Below, piece after piece: positions 1 through 9,283 of a DNA stretch of 64,000 nucleotides. Position numbers and translations under genes: made by a program. The notes below the pieces were generated by a model. The model saw only the letters and a list, made by a program, of their open reading frames with translations. It did not search any database and had not been told where the DNA came from. The stretch is from Gimesia aquarii (GTDB lineage Bacteria > Planctomycetota > Planctomycetia > Planctomycetales > Planctomycetaceae): NCBI RefSeq assembly GCF_007748195.1, contig NZ_CP037920.1, positions 1,737,501 through 1,801,500 of the forward strand, in the 5' to 3' direction. Within the stretch, counting starts at the first letter, position 1, and each line of letters begins with the position of its first letter.

Positions 1-264
1 GCAGAATTCGATAAAAAAATGTATTTTCGAACTTATCAATTAGCAGGAGGATTTCTGCCTAAAGGAAATTGGGAGTGTGCCATGTTAGAGTATGCTAAGT
101 ATGCAGGTGAATGGAATGAATACTATAAGGACTATAAATGGCAAAAACTTGAAGGCGGTGATCATACCGCAGTCGGTGATTGCATAGCGACTCTAGATCT
201 AATTAAGTCGATGGCTAATTCAATAAAACTGAAAAGGTGGTATGAGTTTTGGATTAGAAAATAA
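1..264 (+). CDS. DnaQ-like 3'-5' exonuclease, C-terminal part (5' end outside window)
   Basis: The frame is open from base 1, reading A-E-F-D-K-K-M, so the methionine at 19 is internal and the gene starts outside the window. The AEFD segment fits the second exonuclease motif (YNAEFD) of the DEDDh family. GGDHTAVGDC followed by a helix fits the third motif, whose His and Asp help bind the catalytic metals. Such proteins remove nucleotides 3' to 5' from DNA or RNA. The first motif lies outside the window, so the exact subfamily (DNA polymerase III epsilon-like, RNase T-like or stand-alone) cannot be told. The stop is TAA at 262-264. The identification rests on two short motifs and their correct spacing. 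Confidence 0.7.
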   Translation, partial: AEFDKKMYFRTYQLAGGFLPKGNWECAMLEYAKYAGEWNEYYKDYKWQKLEGGDHTAVGDCIATLDLIKSMANSIKLKRWYEFWIRK

Positions 265-308
265 CAAGTAACTTTGTTTGGTCTGATTTTGCTGATCAAA
301 TAGGAGAC

Positions 309-1433
309 TCATCGCTTCACCGCAACCTCATATCGTTTCATCGTACGTTTGGAATTAAGGGCTTTTAGACGGGGCAGGGCCAATTGATACAGCGCTTCGG
401 CTTTTTCTGTTTCTCCCAGTTCGGCTAAGGCGATGGCGGTGTAGGCGCGGGCGACGTCTGTGTAGAGGCGGGAGAAGGGTTGATTCTTTACCAATGGTTT
501 CAGGCGGTTTTCTGCTTCGGTCAGTTGCTGAACGGCGCGCTGATAATTGCGTCGATTCAATTCAAGCAACCCTTTGGCTAATGGGAAAACAGTTTCCAGT
601 ATGTCACTGAGTTGCTGTTGTTCGATTTCTTCAATCAATTCCTGGGCACGCTCTGTATCTTGATCCAGCTTTAACAGTGTATTTGCATAACCCAGTTGAA
701 GCGCACTATTTCCCGGGTCTCCTTCATACGCCTGCACGCGGCATTCGAGCGAACGTTCGAGCTGATTCGCAGATTCATACATTTCCGCGAGCCGCGTCAG
801 GTACAACCAGTGTGGTATTTTTGATGCGTCAGAAAAGGGTTCCATCACTTCCAGGGCTTCATCTAGTTTTCCCAGCCCCGCCAGGGCTGCTGCCTGTCGA
901 CTTGCGAATTCCATTGGCGGTAATTTCTTGCGGATTTGGGGCAGACGCTTGAGGGCTTCATTCCAGCGGCCCCAGCACAAATCTTCCAGAATGCGATTGT
1001 ATTTACTGGCTGGCGTAAATAATGTGGTCAGTAATGCAATCAAGGGGGGAAATAAAATTAATGGCACTGTGAGAACCACAAGAGAACTCACCAGACGGTC
1101 TGATTCGCGATCGACTAAAAATATGAAAAAACTACCAAACAAAAAAATCCAGAAAAATCGTTGGTAGAGTTTCTTCAACGTAAGTAGAAATACCCCGCCG
1201 CTACTCATGTTCCGTAGTGCGATAAAATCAGCAGGAGAAATTGGTCCCTTGGTAGATACTTTTCGTGGCATCAATTCTAAGGTCGCTGCCGCAATATCGT
1301 CGGTATGCAACACAATGTCATGATACTCATCTGTCTTCAGCTGGTGCAGTGCTTCCTGCGCAGAGGCAGCCTGAATACATTCTGTCTCACGTTTACCGGA
1401 CTGGTCCGTTGCCGTATAAAAATATTCGGGCAT
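309..1433 (-). CDS. TPR-repeat membrane protein with N-terminal small domain
   Basis: This 374-residue protein has three parts. Residues 1-45 form a small domain (MPEYFYTATDQSGKRE...) resembling the N-terminal segment seen before membrane regions in type II secretion F-like proteins. Two hydrophobic stretches at about 92-107 and 115-139 look like a membrane hairpin. From about 145 to 365 there are degenerate tetratricopeptide repeats, such as GKLDEALEVMEPFSD and GETEKAEALYQLALPRL. TPR arrays are protein-interaction scaffolds, so a membrane-anchored assembly role is plausible, but no enzymatic residues are visible. It is transcribed away from the Gfo/Idh/MocA gene, with which it shares an upstream region of about 200 bp. 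The specific function is unknown. Confidence 0.7.
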   Translation of the reverse strand: MPEYFYTATDQSGKRETECIQAASAQEALHQLKTDEYHDIVLHTDDIAAATLELMPRKVSTKGPISPADFIALRNMSSGGVFLLTLKKLYQRFFWIFLFGSFFIFLVDRESDRLVSSLVVLTVPLILFPPLIALLTTLFTPASKYNRILEDLCWGRWNEALKRLPQIRKKLPPMEFASRQAAALAGLGKLDEALEVMEPFSDASKIPHWLYLTRLAEMYESANQLERSLECRVQAYEGDPGNSALQLGYANTLLKLDQDTERAQELIEEIEQQQLSDILETVFPLAKGLLELNRRNYQRAVQQLTEAENRLKPLVKNQPFSRLYTDVARAYTAIALAELGETEKAEALYQLALPRLKALNSKRTMKRYEVAVKR

Positions 1434-1632
1434 GTGCTAGATCGCTTAGGTGTGAAGTAATGTGTTGAGTCTTAATAACAAGTAGACAGATGATAACAGG
1501 AAACGAAAGCGTACTTCAACCTGCGTACTGTATCATTGGAGAAGGTGTCTGTTCTGGACATACCGTCTTTTCTCTGTCATGCTGGACACTGGCCAAATTC
1601 TGTTGCAATTATGAATCCGGGAGAGGATGGAA

Positions 1633-2958
1633 ATGAGCGATCACACAGAGAAGCATTCCCCTGACGAAGTCCATTCTGTGCCAAGAAGAACGTTTTTGCG
1701 TGAGTTGGGTACGGTGACTGCGGCGGGACTGGCTGCGGCGCCTGCGGTCTGGGCCGGTGGTGGAAACAAGGCTGATACGTTGCGCGTTGGCTTGATTGGT
1801 TGCGGGTCTCGTGGTTCCGGTGCCGCCATCAATGCCATGCAGGCCGATCCCAATACACAACTCGTAGCGATGGCAGACATCTTTGAAGACAAACTGAAAG
1901 CAAGTGCCGAACGGATTAAGAAATTGATCGGCAAACAATATGCCGTCGATCCCACTCAGCAATTCGTGGGTTTCGATGCTTTTGAAATATTAATCAGTAG
2001 TGACGTCGATGTCGTGCTGCTGACCACGCCCCCGCACTTTCGTCCCGCTCATCTGAAACGTGCGATTGAAGCCGGCAAACATGTCTTTGCCGAAAAGCCG
2101 GTGGCCGTAGACGCACCCGGTGTGCGTTCGGTGATGGAGACGTGCCGACTGGCGAGGCAGAAACAGCTTTCAATCCAGTCGGGTTTAATGCTGCGCTACA
2201 GTAGGGCCATGCAGGAAACACTCACTCGCATCCATGATGGTCAACTCGGAAAGATCGTGACACTGCAGACCAACTACAACATTAATGGTCTCTGGTCACA
2301 TCCCCGCAAGCCTGAATGGAGTGACATGGAATGGCAGCTGCGCAACTGGTATTACTTCACCTGGCTCTCGGGCGGGCAGTTGGTGGAGCAGCATGTACAT
2401 GGACTCGACCTGATGTCCTGGGTCATGCAGGAGGAATATCCCACTAAATGTTTCGGGCTAGGCGGCAGGCAATCGCGCACCGATCCGTTATACGGCCACA
2501 TCTTTGATCATCATGCCATCTGTTATGAATACAGCGGCGGTCAACGCTGTTTTGCTTTTTGTCGCCAGCAGGATGGCACCGACATCAACACGTCTCAACT
2601 GGTGTTCGGCGAAAAGGGAACCGCCGATTTGAATCGGAACACGCTCAGCGGCTCGAAAACCTGGCGATACAGCCGGGCGCGTGGCCGCGCCAGAAATGGC
2701 GTGAAGGATCTGCCGTATCTGCAGGAACACGAGGCCCTGTTCAAAAGCATTCGGAACAGTTCGCCGATCTGCAATGGTGAGTACGCGGCCAAAAGTTCGC
2801 TGATGGCCATCATGGGCCGCATGGCCTCGTACACGGGAAAAAGCGTGAGTTGGGACGAAGCCTGGAATTCCAAAGAGGACCTGACACCATCTGAATACAC
2901 GTTTGGACCGTTGAAAGTCGCCCCCGTCGCCTTGCCTGGCAAGACCAATATCTACTAA
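1633..2958 (+). CDS. Gfo/Idh/MocA family oxidoreductase, Tat-exported
   Basis: The N-terminus carries a twin-arginine signal (PRRTFLREL followed by an Ala-rich hydrophobic stretch ending AVWAGG). A Rossmann nucleotide-binding fold follows, with the motif VGLIGCGSRGSG, then the family's EKPVAVD segment with its conserved lysine. The family performs NAD(P)-dependent oxidation or reduction of sugars and sugar derivatives; planctomycetes have many exported paralogues of unknown substrate. I chose the ATG at 1633 rather than 1627 because GAGAGG at 1621-1626 then sits 6 bases upstream, while it would touch the earlier ATG. The length of 441 residues is normal. Export before or after cofactor loading would be Tat-typical. 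Substrate unknown. Confidence 0.88.
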   Translation: MSDHTEKHSPDEVHSVPRRTFLRELGTVTAAGLAAAPAVWAGGGNKADTLRVGLIGCGSRGSGAAINAMQADPNTQLVAMADIFEDKLKASAERIKKLIGKQYAVDPTQQFVGFDAFEILISSDVDVVLLTTPPHFRPAHLKRAIEAGKHVFAEKPVAVDAPGVRSVMETCRLARQKQLSIQSGLMLRYSRAMQETLTRIHDGQLGKIVTLQTNYNINGLWSHPRKPEWSDMEWQLRNWYYFTWLSGGQLVEQHVHGLDLMSWVMQEEYPTKCFGLGGRQSRTDPLYGHIFDHHAICYEYSGGQRCFAFCRQQDGTDINTSQLVFGEKGTADLNRNTLSGSKTWRYSRARGRARNGVKDLPYLQEHEALFKSIRNSSPICNGEYAAKSSLMAIMGRMASYTGKSVSWDEAWNSKEDLTPSEYTFGPLKVAPVALPGKTNIY

Positions 2959-3133
2959 ACCCAGAGAGCAGGGGGGAAATCCGTTGTCATGAAATCATTT
3001 TGTTTATCACTAGCCGACAAAGCAATCGCCGCGTAGGCGCGACCTATATCCGATTTGTATTCTCCTTAAAAAAATTGTATTGAAAACATCGAACGAAGGA
3101 CTTTGGTCTACTTACATTTGGAGATTTGACTCA

Positions 3134-4795
3134 ATGAATGATGAAAGACCACTATTTTCTTTACCATACATTAAGTTGTTTATGCAGCAAGCCTTAAATC
3201 GTTTTCTCTGCGTGGCTTTACTTTTTATTTCTTATCCTGCGGACATCTTGAGTGCGGAAGGTAAAACGCCGTTACAGATTTCTGTGAAGGATATTGATGA
3301 ACGACCACTGCCGTGTCGTATTCACTTAAAGAACGAACGAGGTGAACCTCAGAAAGCATTGGGGCAGCCTTTCTGGCACGACCATTTTGTCTGTTCTGGA
3401 ACGGTCCGCATGAATGTGTCACCCGGTAAATACACCTGGGAAATCGAACGCGGGCCGGAGTATGAGCGAAAGTCAGGTGACATCAAGGTGGTTGCTGATA
3501 AAGTTGCTGCAGTCGATGTCACTCTCAAACGAATTGCTTCGCTACGCGATGAAGGATGGTACTCTGCCGATTTGCACGTTCATCGTCCTGTCGATGAGAT
3601 TGAGCGGTTGATACTCGCGGAAGATCTCGATTTTGCACCGGTCATTACCTGGTGGAACAATAAAAATTTCTGGCGGAAGAACAAAGTTCCGCAAAAAATA
3701 ACGACTCAGCTCGATGGCCATCGTTTTTATAACATCATGGCTGGTGAAGATGAACGGGAAGGGGGCGCACTGCTTTACTTTGGCTTGAAGCAACCGCTGG
3801 ATCTCTCAGTTAAGTCTCGCGAGGTACCTTCCTCGATGTTCTTTGCAGAGCAGGCTCAAAAGAAGAACAAAGATGTCTGGATTGATATCGAAAAACCGTT
3901 CTGGTGGGATGTGCCGGTGTGGCTTGCCAGCGGACAAATGGATTCAATCGGCCTGGCGAATAATCACATGTGTCGAAGTGAAATGTTGGATATGGAAGCC
4001 TGGGGCAAGCCGCGCGATCGACGGCGACTTGGCGATGTTCGAGGGAATGGATTTTGGACACAGGAACTCTATTATCACATTTTGAACTCCGGAATGAGAA
4101 TTCCCCCTTCCGCGGGGAGTGCATCGGGAGTTTTGCGAAATCCTGTTGGATATAACCGGGTCTATGCTTATCTTGGTCGAGAGAACTCTGAAAAAGAAAG
4201 CGTGGGACAGGAGACCAACGAGCACGCTGAGGTATTTACGCGGGAAACATGGTTTGGCTCATTATCACGCGGTAGATGTTTCGTAACGAATGGTCCCTTG
4301 TTACGAGTGACGGCAAACGAACAGTTACCGGGAGCAACTCTGAAACTGTCCGGAGATCAAGGAACTCCCATCAAGCTTTCCGTTAAACTCACTTCAAATG
4401 ATCGAGTCCCTGCGCTCGAAGTGATCCATAACGGGCGGGTCATAAAAACGATCGAATATTCTAACGAGAGAGAGCAGCAGAAAACAATTGCTTTTACAGT
4501 AACTGAATCTGGTTGGTTTCTGGTCCGAGCGATAACTGATGTAAAAAACACATTCCGATTTGCATCCACGGCTCCTTGGTACATTGAATCAGAGACTGAA
4601 CCATTTCGGGGCAGTCGCCAGTCAGCCCAGTTCTTTCTGGATTGGGTCAATGAACGGATTCAACGTATTAAATCAAACGTGAAGGATGAACGTGAACTTC
4701 GTAAAGTGCTCGTCTGGCAGGAAAAAGCGCGTGAATTCTGGAAACAGAAGGTCGCCTCTAGCAAAACGTTGACTTCTGAAAATCATCCTGAATGA
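3134..4795 (+). CDS. CehA/McbA-type PHP-domain metallohydrolase, secreted
   Basis: After an N-terminal hydrophobic segment (RFLCVALLFISYPADILSAEG) comes a beta-rich domain resembling carboxypeptidase-regulatory-like folds, then a PHP-type metallohydrolase domain starting at SADLHVH (residues about 144-150). The HxH pair is a metal ligand set in this superfamily. CehA/McbA proteins hydrolyse esters or carbamates, but planctomycete members are uncharacterised. The reading frame is open from a TTG at 3080. I prefer the ATG at 3134 because GGAGA at 3120-3124 is well placed; ATG 3182 would be an alternative that starts closer to the hydrophobic core. The gene follows the Gfo/Idh/MocA gene on the same strand after 175 bp, so it probably has its own promoter. 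Confidence 0.75.
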   Translation: MNDERPLFSLPYIKLFMQQALNRFLCVALLFISYPADILSAEGKTPLQISVKDIDERPLPCRIHLKNERGEPQKALGQPFWHDHFVCSGTVRMNVSPGKYTWEIERGPEYERKSGDIKVVADKVAAVDVTLKRIASLRDEGWYSADLHVHRPVDEIERLILAEDLDFAPVITWWNNKNFWRKNKVPQKITTQLDGHRFYNIMAGEDEREGGALLYFGLKQPLDLSVKSREVPSSMFFAEQAQKKNKDVWIDIEKPFWWDVPVWLASGQMDSIGLANNHMCRSEMLDMEAWGKPRDRRRLGDVRGNGFWTQELYYHILNSGMRIPPSAGSASGVLRNPVGYNRVYAYLGRENSEKESVGQETNEHAEVFTRETWFGSLSRGRCFVTNGPLLRVTANEQLPGATLKLSGDQGTPIKLSVKLTSNDRVPALEVIHNGRVIKTIEYSNEREQQKTIAFTVTESGWFLVRAITDVKNTFRFASTAPWYIESETEPFRGSRQSAQFFLDWVNERIQRIKSNVKDERELRKVLVWQEKAREFWKQKVASSKTLTSENHPE

Positions 4796-5000
4796 GTCAA
4801 TGAACTAAATGGATCAGGTCTCTTAAATTGCAAAGACTGCATCATAACAGCGCTGATTTACTACGGTTGAATACTACAGAAATAAAATAGGCGAGGGCAT
4901 TCAGAATTTGCTGTTACTCCGCATTCACACAGAAAACACTGCAACCCACAATAAACCCATCAGTTAGAGGCAATGAAAACTGATTACGAGAATCAAGTCT

Positions 5001-5396
5001 CTATCTGAGCCTGTATCCGTATTGCAGATTAAGTAATCGAAAGTCTTCCATTGTTTTAAAATTACTCTCATTCCTCATCATGATATATGCTGGATCCGTG
5101 TAGTAAGCAAGGTTTTCAAAAAAGACCTCTCGCACAACAGGCGTAAATGGAATAATTTCATCTTGAAAAAGTAGTTTGGCCTGCTTGATTTCACAGACCG
5201 TTTCCAACTCAGGATGACGCAATATTTTTTCTTGCGAGTGTGTTATATCGAAGGATTGAGTTAATGAGGCAACTAGCTCGGTCGAGACACGTTGATCAAA
5301 CGGTTCCAATTGGTAAGTGCTTATGATTTTATCATTTGCGCTCACAGATAAAATTGCACAATTGAAACAGACCAATGCGACGAACAAATCCTTCAT
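5001..5396 (-). CDS. Small secreted hypothetical protein
   Basis: This 131-residue protein begins with a classical signal peptide (MKDLFVALVCFNCAILSVSA). The rest is mixed charged and aromatic sequence without a family motif that I recognise. A strong ribosome binding site (GGGAGG) lies 5 bases before the ATG on the minus strand, which supports it as a real gene. It stands alone between the PHP hydrolase, which converges on it, and the VOC remnant upstream. Function unknown. Confidence 0.6.
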   Translation of the reverse strand: MKDLFVALVCFNCAILSVSANDKIISTYQLEPFDQRVSTELVASLTQSFDITHSQEKILRHPELETVCEIKQAKLLFQDEIIPFTPVVREVFFENLAYYTDPAYIMMRNESNFKTMEDFRLLNLQYGYRLR

Positions 5397-5517
5397 AATT
5401 GCCTCCCTGAAATCATCGGGCTCGAACTGAAAAAACGCGATTCGAGGGCTTCAAATAACAGAAAAACAAAATACTGTCGATACCATTCCTCGCCCCACTC
5501 AAACTGATTCTATGGTC

Positions 5518-5640
5518 TTAAAAAATCGGCCAGATACCGGGGGTTGCCAGTTCGACCACATGATTATCGGGATTACGGAAGTAGATGCTTTCACCGCCGC
5601 GGGGCCAGTTGACGCGGCTTTCGATTCCGATGACAGTGTC
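5518..5640 (-). pseudogene. Truncated VOC (glyoxalase-like) gene, C-terminal remnant
   Basis: The last 37 codons encode IESRVNWPRGGESIYFR, a short linker, then VVELATPGIWPIF. They match the C-terminus of the intact VOC gene at 10311-10721 with a single Asp to Asn change, and the DNA is similar up to the stop codon. Upstream of this block the sequence no longer matches the VOC fold and no full-length frame exists. This is therefore the tail of a second copy whose N-terminal two thirds were lost or scrambled. An open frame continues upstream to 5739, but it is shadow sequence. Confidence 0.75.
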
Positions 5641-5754
5641 AAAACGACGATGATTTTTGGGACAAAATGTCTGAAATGGAATGCTGCTGGAAGGTCCACG
5701 CAGCCTGAATGACCAGTCTTTGTTGAGGCCGTAATTCAACGCAAAGAACCTTGG

Positions 5755-6177
5755 TTATTTCCTGCTGGAATTGAGCTCGAAGTTGATTTCGTTAATGCCA
5801 GGTTCGACACTGGCTGTGAGATTCGTACGCGTATTGTATTCTTCGGGAATCCGTTCGGGAACTTCGTGTCGTTCGTCTGATTCGACGATTTCTTCCACTT
5901 TGTATGTGCTGATGCTAACTTTGTGGTTGCCGAGAACGGCTCCTTTTTTGTCGGCGATATATTTCAGTTCAAAGTTTCCATCGTAGTCCGTGTGACCCAC
6001 TGAGGGACGCCCTTTCTCTGGTTGGAATATTACGCTTGCTGATTTTACCGGTTCGCCATCCAGTTTGACCCAGCCTTTGACAATGGCGATTTCCGGCATG
6101 TCGCCGGATTGGGATCCACAACCAGAACTCAGTATTAAGACGACAGATAGAAATGGAACAAGAAGTTTTGATTTCAT
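5755..6177 (-). CDS. Small lipoprotein with carboxypeptidase-regulatory-like fold, partner of DUF1559 protein
   Basis: The protein begins MKSKLLVPFLSVVLILSSGCG, a lipoprotein signal with lipobox LSSGC. The mature part of about 120 residues has the pattern of a transthyretin/CarbopepD-regulatory-like beta sandwich: GWVKLDGEPVKSASVIFQPE, then GHTDYDGNFEL and GNHKVSIST. I chose ATG 6177 over 6192 because it puts the signal peptide at the N-terminus. It lies downstream of the DUF1559 gene on the same strand, as do the lipoproteins at 18012 and 54992. The family is found with DUF1559 proteins in planctomycetes; its role is unknown, possibly surface attachment. Confidence 0.75.
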   Translation of the reverse strand: MKSKLLVPFLSVVLILSSGCGSQSGDMPEIAIVKGWVKLDGEPVKSASVIFQPEKGRPSVGHTDYDGNFELKYIADKKGAVLGNHKVSISTYKVEEIVESDERHEVPERIPEEYNTRTNLTASVEPGINEINFELNSSRK

Positions 6178-6262
6178 GATAGAGTAACACATTTGAAAAT
6201 GGGGAATATCTTTTTCTGATTCGTTAAGCCGACCGTCAGCCTGTTCCTAATCAGAGGGCCTC

Positions 6263-6307
6263 ATGAGAGAAAAGGTTGCTGTTCTGATGTTGCAACCTCT
6301 CTCTCAT
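6263..6307 (-). promoter_or_regulatory. Intercistronic hairpin between DUF1559 and lipoprotein genes
   Basis: Bases 6263-6279 and 6292-6307 form a near-perfect stem of about 16 pairs with one bulge and a 12-base loop. On the minus strand it lies between the DUF1559 stop and the lipoprotein start. It is not followed by a T-run on that strand, so it is more likely an mRNA processing or stability element, or a partial terminator, than a full intrinsic terminator. Confidence 0.5.
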
Positions 6308-6320
6308 TGCCACATCAGAA

Positions 6321-7238
6321 TTAAAATTCGCCAATGACACGTCCATCGTCGATGGTGGAAAGATCGTTATACGTTGTTGTGTCAATGTTCTCACTAATGA
6401 ACCGAATCGCGCCATCTCCAAGTAGAAAATGAGCGCCTCCCTGGTGCATACTGCTAAACCAGCCTCGGTAGCGCCAGTGAACGGACTCGGCTGAATTGAT
6501 GGGAAATGACGTTACGCCAGTCACTTCGAAGGCACCGCGCCAACCACTTCCGTTTTGATTTGATTCACGAACGCCTGCCCAATGGGTATAACTGTCATTC
6601 GTGTTTCCAATAATTTTACTGGCCCGTTCTCCGACTGCGATTGTATTGCTCGAGCCATCAGTAATGTCTCTGATTTTGACGCTGTTGTTTCGTGCCCCGA
6701 AAATACCTCGTCCATCATTTAAGCGGACCTCAGTTCTTTCTCCATTCACGCCGGGGTAGTTTGAACGGCTTGTCTGTTCTCCGGAAATGGTGAGGCCGGA
6801 AAGATTTTTTCCTGTGTCAGAAGGACAACGAAAAACAGGAATCGTATTCTGAAGAACCACCAGTTTTGCAGGATCACCAATGGCCTGACTGAGTTTGGTC
6901 GGGCCTGGTTCCATTGAGTTATAAGCGGGGGCCTGATCAACGAAGGGAAGAATCATGGCACTCCAGGCCCAGGAAGGGTCATTACAGGGAGAGCCAGCGC
7001 AATTGTTGGTGTCTGTTTCGTAAATAAATGCCGGGGGAAAAGTTCGATGCGTTTCATGATAATTGTGTAGAGCCAGACCGATTTGTTTCAGATTATTTTT
7101 ACATTGGCTTCTGCGTGCTGCTTCTCTGGCCTGTTGTACTGCGGGGAGGAGTAGTGCGATCAGAATTGCGATAATGGCAATGACCACCAGTAGCTCAATG
7201 AGAGTAAATCCTTTTTTACCGTTCGTTAACTTGTTCAT
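6321..7238 (-). CDS. DUF1559 domain protein with prepilin-type N-terminus (1 of 3)
   Basis: A type IV pilin-like N-terminus ([19 protein letters not shown]) is followed by the hallmark [23 protein letters not shown] and the LHNYHETHRTFPP motif of DUF1559. Near the C-terminus is the HQGGAHFLLGDGAIRFI segment typical of the family. The prepilin signal predicts cleavage by a PilD-like peptidase before the Phe and insertion in a pseudopilin-like or outer-surface assembly. Planctomycetes carry dozens of these proteins, with unknown function. The ATG has AAAGGAAG just upstream. The gene lies downstream of the ECF sigma/FecR pair and upstream of a small lipoprotein. Confidence 0.92.
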   Translation of the reverse strand: MNKLTNGKKGFTLIELLVVIAIIAILIALLLPAVQQAREAARRSQCKNNLKQIGLALHNYHETHRTFPPAFIYETDTNNCAGSPCNDPSWAWSAMILPFVDQAPAYNSMEPGPTKLSQAIGDPAKLVVLQNTIPVFRCPSDTGKNLSGLTISGEQTSRSNYPGVNGERTEVRLNDGRGIFGARNNSVKIRDITDGSSNTIAVGERASKIIGNTNDSYTHWAGVRESNQNGSGWRGAFEVTGVTSFPINSAESVHWRYRGWFSSMHQGGAHFLLGDGAIRFISENIDTTTYNDLSTIDDGRVIGEF

Positions 7239-7585
7239 CGGCGCTTCCTTTTAAGAAAAAATATAATGTAAAAAGCCACCGCAGCTTCATAGTGAGAATT
7301 AGTCGAGTCTCACCGGTCGTGCTTTGGTTGTTCTTCTCGCTTAAAGCGGAATCAGGCTTCCCGTAATCAACAGATCAAAATCTGCCTGAATCAGGTTCCC
7401 GATGGATTTGTTCCGAAAATGGATGTGGTTACTGCTTTTTTTTGAAAAAATCCCAATAATCCTGGATTTATTGGGAACTGTAATTTCAAAGTGGTGTTGC
7501 GGAGCATGAGAGGTATGAAGAAAGCGCGCAAGCTTATCTCAGATCTGGAAAGAAAAGCGCAGCAAGTTTCTATTTTTGAGAAGGA
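7239..7585 (-). terminator. Intergenic region with intrinsic terminator (stem 7451-7476)
   Basis: The 347-bp gap between the FecR-like gene and the DUF1559 gene holds a 9-bp stem (7451-7459 with 7468-7476, 8-base loop). On the minus strand it is followed by a run of six Ts. It would end the sigma/FecR transcript about 110 bases after the stop. The rest should contain the promoter of the DUF1559 gene, but I see no confident -35/-10 pair. Confidence 0.55.
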
Positions 7586-9283
7586 TTAATCTCTCGTATT
7601 TTTTGCTGCCTTCTTAAGGGGTGGCTGAGGGTGCTCAAAATTCGTTACCGAATTCCAAGTGTGGCCAATGCGGAGTTCGTCGAAGAGATATTCCCCCTTG
7701 CCTCCGACATAGACCAGGACTTGATCAAAGACACTATTATCGAAGGTTGGTTTCGAAACACAGGTCCAAACCAATGGTTCCTGTTTATAATCAGAGTCTT
7801 CCTTCGAGTAGACGCGTAAAAACATCTGATCTGGTGTGTTTTTACTGGCGACAATCTTCCCGACATAAAAATAATTCTTATGGATTCTCAAACTGGGTGA
7901 GACATGATAGCTCTCACTATTATGTATCAGTGATGGATACTTTGAAGAAGTCATGCCAAACAATAACTTACGACCATCTTCAGGCCAGTTCAGAGTTCGA
8001 AATGAAATACTCCCATATTGTGTCTCTGAGGCGTCAAGTTGTTTCGACTTATTGATGTAAAAGCTGAGATAATAGATGGCGTCCGTATCCAGCCGAATTG
8101 GTTTCTGTAGAGAACGCCAGGCCGATCGGTTCAGCCCGATTTTTAATGCGCCATTCCTGGCATCATTTTTGAATCTAGGAAACTCCAAAGACTTCTTAGG
8201 CAGGACTGAGCCTTGTGCGGGGAAATTTCGATCCACGCCAACTCTCCAGTTACCATTCCAGCCCATGCCACCATTGCGCCATTCTGGTTTCTTGTTACTT
8301 CCCAGACCCCCGGTTGCATTAAAACTCTCATAAGCAATCAGTTCATCTTTGACAAACCCTTTCTTCCGAGCTTGATCGTGTGTCTCTCGTTTGAAGCTAT
8401 CAGGTCTGACAGGAATGTCTGTATTGGATGCCTGCCCAATTTGTTTGGCAGCACCGGCTTCGATAATGAATCGATCATTCGCTGGTGATTCACCCTCTTT
8501 TTGTTGAATCCGTACAGCTCCCTGGAAGACGTGGACTTCTACATCGCCATTTTTATTCACGCTGGCCCCATATTCTGTACCGATATCGTAGAGATTGGCG
8601 CGTGGGGTACTCAACTCAAATTCTTCAGCCAGTTCGTGGCCATGTAGTACGACCCGACCTAATTTGAGTGTGGCTGAATTGGAAGAATCAATACTGAGTT
8701 TTGTCGGGCCTTCGATGATCAATCGCACGCCACTATCAAATCGGAATTCGGCAACACCCTGTTCAAGGGATAGTTCACGTGTGAGCAATCGTTGGCCTTC
8801 AAATTTGGGTTGCAGTTCACCAGCCCACTGGCAGTCTCGGGCGCGAACCAGTGTTGCCACCAGGGCGGGAGGTTGCTGTGGCACCACGACAACCTGCTTT
8901 GAAATGGGAGGATTCCAGGGGGTTCGACCAAGGGCCCACCACTCAATTCCTAACGCTAAAATTCCAGAGGCTGCAATGATGGTAACGTATTTGAGAATCG
9001 CGTGTGATGTTTTCTTTGAGGGAGTTTCTGGCGGAGTAGAGATAGAATTTATTGGTTCATCAATTTTGCCAACGACTTCACCAAACGAAATGATATCCTG
9101 TTCTTCCTGGGAAAGATCGCCCAACCCCTGGAGGATATCAAGGTAATCGTAATAGGCTTCCCGGGCCTGTGGGTCGTTTTTAAGTTGATGCTGCAGTTGC
9201 CGATGCTTTTCGGCCGAAATCTCTTTTGAATAGAGGGCATCAAAGAGTTCATAGATTTCATTCGGGGATTTTGATGGTTCCAT
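7586..9283 (-). CDS. FecR-domain anti-sigma-like membrane protein with LamG-like C-terminus
   Basis: The N-terminal cytoplasmic part (1-70) is the helical segment typical of planctomycete FecR proteins (IYELFDALYSKEISAEKHRQL). A membrane helix follows at 96-116. A FecR domain spans about 165-260 (LSLEQGVAEFRFDSGVRLIIEGP, then LSTPRANLYDIGTEYGA), and a jelly-roll, LamG-like C-terminus spans about 325-550. FecR proteins sense a periplasmic signal and control a partner ECF sigma factor; the LamG-like part may bind a sugar or surface ligand. The start codon directly follows the sigma factor's stop (TAA then ATG), so the two are translationally coupled and almost certainly a functional pair. Confidence 0.85.
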   Translation of the reverse strand: MEPSKSPNEIYELFDALYSKEISAEKHRQLQHQLKNDPQAREAYYDYLDILQGLGDLSQEEQDIISFGEVVGKIDEPINSISTPPETPSKKTSHAILKYVTIIAASGILALGIEWWALGRTPWNPPISKQVVVVPQQPPALVATLVRARDCQWAGELQPKFEGQRLLTRELSLEQGVAEFRFDSGVRLIIEGPTKLSIDSSNSATLKLGRVVLHGHELAEEFELSTPRANLYDIGTEYGASVNKNGDVEVHVFQGAVRIQQKEGESPANDRFIIEAGAAKQIGQASNTDIPVRPDSFKRETHDQARKKGFVKDELIAYESFNATGGLGSNKKPEWRNGGMGWNGNWRVGVDRNFPAQGSVLPKKSLEFPRFKNDARNGALKIGLNRSAWRSLQKPIRLDTDAIYYLSFYINKSKQLDASETQYGSISFRTLNWPEDGRKLLFGMTSSKYPSLIHNSESYHVSPSLRIHKNYFYVGKIVASKNTPDQMFLRVYSKEDSDYKQEPLVWTCVSKPTFDNSVFDQVLVYVGGKGEYLFDELRIGHTWNSVTNFEHPQPPLKKAAKNTRD

